A stretch of DNA of 64,000 nucleotides, taken from positions 310,001-374,000 of the forward strand of contig NZ_RYZK01000002.1 of assembly GCF_003990645.1 (NCBI RefSeq). Direction: 5' to 3'. Shown here piece after piece: positions 60,155 to 64,000 of the stretch. Both the position numbers and the translations under genes were made by a program. This DNA is from Shimia sediminis. GTDB lineage: Bacteria > Pseudomonadota > Alphaproteobacteria > Rhodobacterales > Rhodobacteraceae. The notes beneath the pieces are model-generated. The model did not search any database. It was not told the origin of the DNA and saw nothing but the letters and a program-made list of their open reading frames with translations. The stretch's first letter is position 1. Each line of letters begins with the position of its first letter.

Positions 60155-60645
60155 GTCCGTTTCCTCGCCCGCTTGATCAACATGTCGCGCTTGGTGCGGC
60201 TCAGGTGGTCAAAGTACATCTTGCCGTTGATATGGTCGATCTGATGTTGAACGCTGGTCGCCCAGAGCCCGACAAAATCCTTACGCGTGTAGATGCCGTC
60301 CTCATTCATGTAGCGCACTGTCACCGCGCGCGGCCGTTCTATCACCGCCGACACGCCGGGCAGGTTCGGGCTGGCCTCGTCATGCTCTCGCAATTGTATC
60401 GATGCATGCAGGATTTCGGGATTGGCCATCCGCACGACCTTGCCGCGTTCCTCGCTGGCGTCGACCACGACCAACCGCCGCAACACGCCAATCTGGTTGG
60501 CCCCCATACCGACACCGGGCATCGCCTCCATCGTGTCGATCAGATCTTCCCAGACCTGACGATCCGCGTCGGTCAGCTCATCCACGTCTTCTGCCGCCGT
60601 GCGCAACCGCTTGTCCGGCCAGGGGATACATTTGCGAACCGTCAT
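60151..60645 (-). CDS. Deformylase paralogue lacking catalytic residues (pseudoenzyme)
   Basis: A 164-residue protein with the full peptide-deformylase fold but altered active-site motifs. Motif I is [10 protein letters not shown] instead of GxGLAAxQ. Motif II reads EASPNLP instead of EGCLSxP, so the metal-binding Cys is replaced (Ser92). Motif III is HQIDH (134-138), where the catalytic Glu is Gln135. The protein is not truncated and its frame is intact, so it is under selection for something other than standard deformylation, such as ribosome binding or regulation. It overlaps fmt and the middle def gene by 4 bp each. Confidence 0.85.
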   Translation of the reverse strand: MTVRKCIPWPDKRLRTAAEDVDELTDADRQVWEDLIDTMEAMPGVGMGANQIGVLRRLVVVDASEERGKVVRMANPEILHASIQLREHDEASPNLPGVSAVIERPRAVTVRYMNEDGIYTRKDFVGLWATSVQHQIDHINGKMYFDHLSRTKRDMLIKRARKRT

Positions 60646-61139
60646 GACACTGCCTCGTATTCCGTTTCCAACGTCGCGCGGGCCTCACCCTCAAGCCGGT
60701 CGAAGATCACCAGCCCGTCCAGATGGTCGTATTCATGCTGTGAACAGATCGCCGCGAAACCCGTTAGCTTGGCCTCATGCCAAACCGCCTCAACATCCTG
60801 CCACCGCAAGGTGACCGCTGCATGCCGCTCAACCTCAGCACTGACACCGGGGATCGACAAACAGGCCTCTTCGCCCGACACGCGTTCATCAGACACCGCC
60901 ACAATCTCGGGATTGATACAGACCACCGGAGTCGCAGGCCCCTCTTTCCAGGTCACATCCATCACGAACATCCGCGCCAACACACCCACCTGAGGTGCCG
61001 CCAGCCCGCGCCCTGGTGCCGCGTACATGGTTTCCAGCATGGCCTCGGCCAGCGTCTTTACCGCACCCGGATCCTCCACCGGATCACAAACTGTTGCCAA
61101 TCGCGCATCCGGCCAGCGCAGGATCGGCAGCACGCTCAT
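60642..61139 (-). CDS. Peptide deformylase paralogue, probably active
   Basis: A 165-residue deformylase. Motif I APGRGLAAPQVGV, motif II EEACLSIPG (Ala for the usual Gly, metal Cys93 kept) and motif III QHEYDHLDG (His135, Glu136, His139) provide all metal ligands and the catalytic Glu. It would remove formyl groups from nascent N termini. Substrate preference may differ from the canonical enzyme encoded next. 4-bp overlaps on both sides. Confidence 0.9.
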   Translation of the reverse strand: MSVLPILRWPDARLATVCDPVEDPGAVKTLAEAMLETMYAAPGRGLAAPQVGVLARMFVMDVTWKEGPATPVVCINPEIVAVSDERVSGEEACLSIPGVSAEVERHAAVTLRWQDVEAVWHEAKLTGFAAICSQHEYDHLDGLVIFDRLEGEARATLETEYEAVS

Positions 61140-61648
61140 CCGCGCGCACGCTCGCGTTTCATCTTGGCCGAGCGGCGGGTCATCATCTGGCGCTTCATCG
61201 GCCCGAGATAATCAATGAACAGCTTGCCATTCAGGTGGTCAATCTCGTGCTGCACACAGGTCGCCCACAGCCCGTCAAAATCTTTTTCCTGCGGATTGCC
61301 ATTCTCATCGATCCAGCCCACGCGCACCTCGGCAGGGCGGGTCACATCGGCAAACTGCTCGGGGATCGACAGACACCCCTCTTCATAGGTGCTCAGGTCA
61401 TCGGACGAGGCCAACACCTCGGGGTTGAACATAATCGTTGGCTCTGGTTCGCCATCCTTGATGCAATCCATCACAATCAGCCGCTCCAGCACACCCACCT
61501 GAGGTGCCGCCAGCCCAATGCCCGGCGCGTCATACATGGTTTCCAGCATATCCGCCGCCAATGCGCGCAGCTCATCGGACAGATCAGCAACAGGCGCGCA
61601 GATTTTCTTAAGGCGGGGGTCGGGATGGATCAGGATCGGCTTCAACAT
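61136..61648 (-). CDS. def: Peptide deformylase (canonical)
   Basis: A 170-residue deformylase with textbook motifs: APGIGLAAPQVGV (I), EEGCLSIPEQ (II, Cys92) and QHEIDHLNG (III, His134, Glu135, His138). It removes the formyl group from new proteins co-translationally using Fe or another divalent metal. It is the first gene of the def-def-def-fmt operon; the divergent gene begins 102 bp away. Confidence 0.95.
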   Translation of the reverse strand: MLKPILIHPDPRLKKICAPVADLSDELRALAADMLETMYDAPGIGLAAPQVGVLERLIVMDCIKDGEPEPTIMFNPEVLASSDDLSTYEEGCLSIPEQFADVTRPAEVRVGWIDENGNPQEKDFDGLWATCVQHEIDHLNGKLFIDYLGPMKRQMMTRRSAKMKRERARG

Positions 61649-61703
61649 GGCCGTGATTTAGGACAACCCCGCCCGCAGTGCAACGCCCCCCTTGCACATG
61701 GCG

Positions 61704-61709
61704 TATAAT
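61704..61709 (+). promoter_or_regulatory. Candidate -10 element TATAAT for the PatB-like gene
   Basis: A perfect TATAAT 41 bp before ATG 61751 in the divergent gap. No good -35 is seen at the right distance. Confidence 0.35.
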
Positions 61710-61750
61710 CCGTTAGCGTCGGCGCGTTTTAAGAGCCAAAGGAACCCATC

Positions 61751-62923
61751 ATGAGCTTTGACGAGATCATCAACCGGCACGGCACCCATTCTGTGAAATG
61801 GGACATGATGGAGAAGATCTACGGCGTGCCCCAGGATGACGGCATCGCCATGTGGGTCGCCGACATGGACTTCCGCCCACCGCAATGCGTCGCGGATGCG
61901 ATTGGCAGGATGCATGATCACGGCATCTACGGCTATTACGGCGATGAGACCCCCTATAAAGAGGCGATCTGCTGGTGGATGGAAAACCGCCACGGCTGGA
62001 CTGTCGATCCCTCGGCCATCTTCACCACTCATGGGCTGGTCAACGGCACCGGCATGTGCGTCGACGCCTACACGCAACCCGGCGACGGCGTTGTCCTCTT
62101 CACGCCCGTTTACCACGCCTTTGCCCGCGTCATCTCGGCCGCAGGCCGTCAGGTCGTCGAATGCCAACTGGTCAACAACGATGGCCGCTACGAAATGGAC
62201 TTTGACGCCTACGACGCCCGGATGACCGGCAATGAGAAAATGGTCATCCTGTGTTCACCCCATAACCCCGGTGGCCGCGTCTGGAGCCGTGACGAACTGC
62301 AGGGCGTTGCCGATTTCGCCAAACGTCATGACCTGATCCTGGTCTCGGACGAAATCCACCACGATCTGGTTTTCCCCGGCAACACCCACATCCCGATGAC
62401 CAATATCGACCCGTCGATCATGGACCGTCTGGTGATGATGACCGCCACCACCAAGACCTTCAACATCGCCGGGTCACACTCGGGCAATGTCATCATTCCG
62501 GATGAGGCCCTGCGCGCCAAATTCGCCGCCCGCATGGCCGCCATCGGCCTGTCACCAAACTCCTTCGGTCTGTTCATGGCCGAAGCCGCCTATAGCCCCG
62601 AGGGCGCCGCATGGGTCGACAGCCTTGTCGACTACCTCGACGGCAACCGCAAGGTTCTGGACGACGCCATCGCGAACATCCCCGGCCTCAAATCCATGCC
62701 GCTCGAAGCCACCTACCTCTCGTGGGTCGATTTCTCCGGCACCGGCATGATCCGCGAGGAGTTCACCCGCCGCGTCGAGCAAGGCGCGCGCATCGCGGTG
62801 AACCACGGACCCACCTTTGGAACGGGGGGTGAAAGCTTCCTGCGCTTCAACATCGCCACGCCGCGCGCACTGGTGGAAAAGGCCGCTGCCCGTCTGGCCG
62901 ACGCGTTTTCAGACCTGCAGTAA
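61751..62923 (+). CDS. MalY/PatB-type PLP-dependent C-S beta-lyase
   Basis: A 390-residue fold-type I enzyme. MWVADMDFRPPQCVADAI is the MalY/PatB N-terminal motif; ILCSPHNPGGRVW and LVSDEIHHDLVFPG contain the cofactor Asn and Asp, and TATTKTFNIAGSHSGN the Schiff-base Lys. These enzymes cleave cystathionine or other S-conjugates to pyruvate, ammonia and a thiol. AAAGGAA precedes the start. It is followed one base later by the phosphorylase gene. Confidence 0.88.
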   Translation: MSFDEIINRHGTHSVKWDMMEKIYGVPQDDGIAMWVADMDFRPPQCVADAIGRMHDHGIYGYYGDETPYKEAICWWMENRHGWTVDPSAIFTTHGLVNGTGMCVDAYTQPGDGVVLFTPVYHAFARVISAAGRQVVECQLVNNDGRYEMDFDAYDARMTGNEKMVILCSPHNPGGRVWSRDELQGVADFAKRHDLILVSDEIHHDLVFPGNTHIPMTNIDPSIMDRLVMMTATTKTFNIAGSHSGNVIIPDEALRAKFAARMAAIGLSPNSFGLFMAEAAYSPEGAAWVDSLVDYLDGNRKVLDDAIANIPGLKSMPLEATYLSWVDFSGTGMIREEFTRRVEQGARIAVNHGPTFGTGGESFLRFNIATPRALVEKAAARLADAFSDLQ

Positions 62924-62924
62924 C

Positions 62925-63731
62925 ATGAGCACATCCGAGGCCCTCGTCGTCATACGCAACCGTATGGAAAACCCCACCGCCAAGGTGGGATTTATCCTCG
63001 GCTCGGGCCTCGGACACCTCGCCGACCTCGTCGATGGCACAGCGATTGATTACAGCGACATTCCGGGGTTCCCCCATGCGGGTGTGTCGGGCCACAATCC
63101 CAAACTGGTGATCGGCAAGCTTATGGGCGTCAACGTCGCCATCCTCGGCGGGCGCGAGCACTACTACGAAAACGGCCGCGCGGACGCGATGCGCGTGCCT
63201 TTGGAAACGCTCGCAGCCCTCGGCGTCGACACGCTCTTTGCCACCAACGCCTGCGGGTCGTTCCTGTCAGAAATCCCACCCGGCAACCTGATGCTGCTCA
63301 ACGATCACATCAACTATTCCGGCCTCAGCCCGCTGATCGGAGAGCCCACGGATCGGCGCTTCGTCAACCTCACCAACGCCTACGATCCGGACATCCGGAA
63401 GCAACTTCTTGGCTTGGCTCAAACCCTCCAAATCCCCCTGCGCGAAGGCGTCTACGCCTGGTACTCGGGGCCCAACTTCGAAACCCCCGCCGAAATCCGC
63501 ATGCTGAAGACCCTCGGAGCAGATGCCGTCGGCATGTCCACCGTGCCCGAGGTCATTCTGGGCCGGTTCCTCGACATGAAATGCTGCGCCGTCTCGGTTG
63601 TGACGAACATGGCCGCAGGCCTAGGCAACGAACACATCAGCCACGAACACACCAAGGCCAGCGCGCCCATCGGGGCGGCCAAGCTGGAACGGCTTATCAA
63701 GGCATATCTGGCGCAGATCGCCGCCGCCTAA
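62925..63731 (+). CDS. Purine nucleoside phosphorylase (trimeric PNP/MTAP family)
   Basis: A 268-residue enzyme. FILGSGLGHLAD is the phosphate loop with Ser; FPHAGVSGHNPKL and GREHYYENG contain the phosphate His/Arg; ATNACGSF and GPNFETPAEIRMLKTLGADAVGMSTVPEVI bind the nucleoside, with Glu and Met of the base pocket, and VVTNMAAGL the final Asn. It splits purine nucleosides with phosphate for salvage. Inosine/guanosine is the likely substrate, judged from the VTNMAAG Asn. Confidence 0.92.
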   Translation: MSTSEALVVIRNRMENPTAKVGFILGSGLGHLADLVDGTAIDYSDIPGFPHAGVSGHNPKLVIGKLMGVNVAILGGREHYYENGRADAMRVPLETLAALGVDTLFATNACGSFLSEIPPGNLMLLNDHINYSGLSPLIGEPTDRRFVNLTNAYDPDIRKQLLGLAQTLQIPLREGVYAWYSGPNFETPAEIRMLKTLGADAVGMSTVPEVILGRFLDMKCCAVSVVTNMAAGLGNEHISHEHTKASAPIGAAKLERLIKAYLAQIAAA

Positions 63732-63828
63732 AGGCAAAACACCGCCCATAGCCGGCCCTTGTGGGGCCTGACCTTTGCAAGCCGCACCCAGTCGCCTAAA
63801 CCACGCGCAGTAAGGTGCTGGTATCCAA

Positions 63829-64000
63829 ATGTCTCGTCTCAGCCGTTTTCTCACAGTTTTCGTGATCCTCGCAGGTGTGTATATCCTGCTGCTGCGTCCG
63901 GCCTACCAACCGCCGCCCCTCGCCCCGCTGACCGAACGCATCGACCACATCCTGATCGAAAAAGCCGACCGCCGCCTGACCGTTTACCGCAACGGTAAAG
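63829..64000 (+). CDS. Probable L,D-transpeptidase (YkuD), N-terminal part cut by window edge
   Basis: Only 57 codons are inside the window. The sequence starts with a membrane anchor or signal (FLTVFVILAGVYILLLRP) followed by IDHILIEKADRRLTVYRNGK, the usual first strand of ErfK/YbiS/YkuD domains, which cross-link peptidoglycan or attach lipoprotein. The catalytic Cys lies beyond the edge, so the call rests on the opening strand alone. Confidence 0.65.
   Translation, partial: MSRLSRFLTVFVILAGVYILLLRPAYQPPPLAPLTERIDHILIEKADRRLTVYRNGK

Noticed and set aside
1-64000. tRNA and rRNA genes
   Set aside because: Read for T-arm sequences such as GGTTCGAATCC and for acceptor pairing; none gave a cloverleaf. 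A dedicated tRNA search would settle this.

Overview
The window is chromosomal DNA from an alphaproteobacterium, most likely a marine Rhodobacterales (Roseobacter-group) species. This is inferred from the high GC content, the gene order rpoZ-rsh-pdxJ-acpS-lepB-rnc-era-recO, an RTX protein with a C-terminal Hint domain, a methylsuccinyl-CoA dehydrogenase typical of the ethylmalonyl-CoA pathway, several small families (DUF1491, DUF2478) common in this group, and 3'-end hairpin repeats of a kind often seen in it. I see no rRNA, tRNA, insertion sequence or CRISPR array.

Left part (1-15 kb). An array of palindromes at the very edge is followed by a phosphodiesterase-like enzyme, a secreted caspase-fold protein, an OmpA-domain protein, a secreted ClpP-fold protein and a solitary adenine methyltransferase. 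Then comes a 1461-residue RTX/Hint secreted protein with an internal duplication and a KGT/TG low-complexity insert, and a SUKH-family protein convergent to it. A small aromatic set follows: extradiol dioxygenase, HpaI aldolase and a GntR regulator.

Catabolic middle (15-33 kb). A glutamine amidotransferase lies divergent to a cytochrome P450, a glutamine-synthetase-like enzyme and a [2Fe-2S] ferredoxin. This resembles the gamma-glutamylation logic of aniline/amine oxidation clusters, with a P450 as the oxygenase. After an arylsulfatase comes an IclR-controlled locus: aminotransferase, tripartite tricarboxylate transporter (TctC-B-A), aldehyde dehydrogenase, a PLP phospho-lyase, an APH-fold kinase and a Tm-1-like protein. 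The kinase, lyase and dehydrogenase form a coherent route from an amino alcohol through a phosphate ester and an aldehyde to an acid.

Right part (33-64 kb). Mixed metabolic and membrane genes (ion channel, AI-2E-type permease, glucokinase, TauE permease, Mcd, DUF3604, a TetR locus with paired operators) lead into a long minus-strand housekeeping operon from rpoZ to recO. Then come an ispH-rnhA operon, a def-def-def-fmt operon in which one deformylase paralogue has lost catalytic residues, a PatB-type lyase, a purine nucleoside phosphorylase, and the start of a probable L,D-transpeptidase cut by the window edge.

The most unusual non-coding signal is a 52-bp element made of a perfect 22-bp palindrome, a 6-nt spacer and a perfect 24-bp palindrome, both centred on TTCTAGAA. 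It occurs three times at gene 3' ends with mirrored base changes between copies. A related-looking array centred on TTCGAA lies at the left edge.
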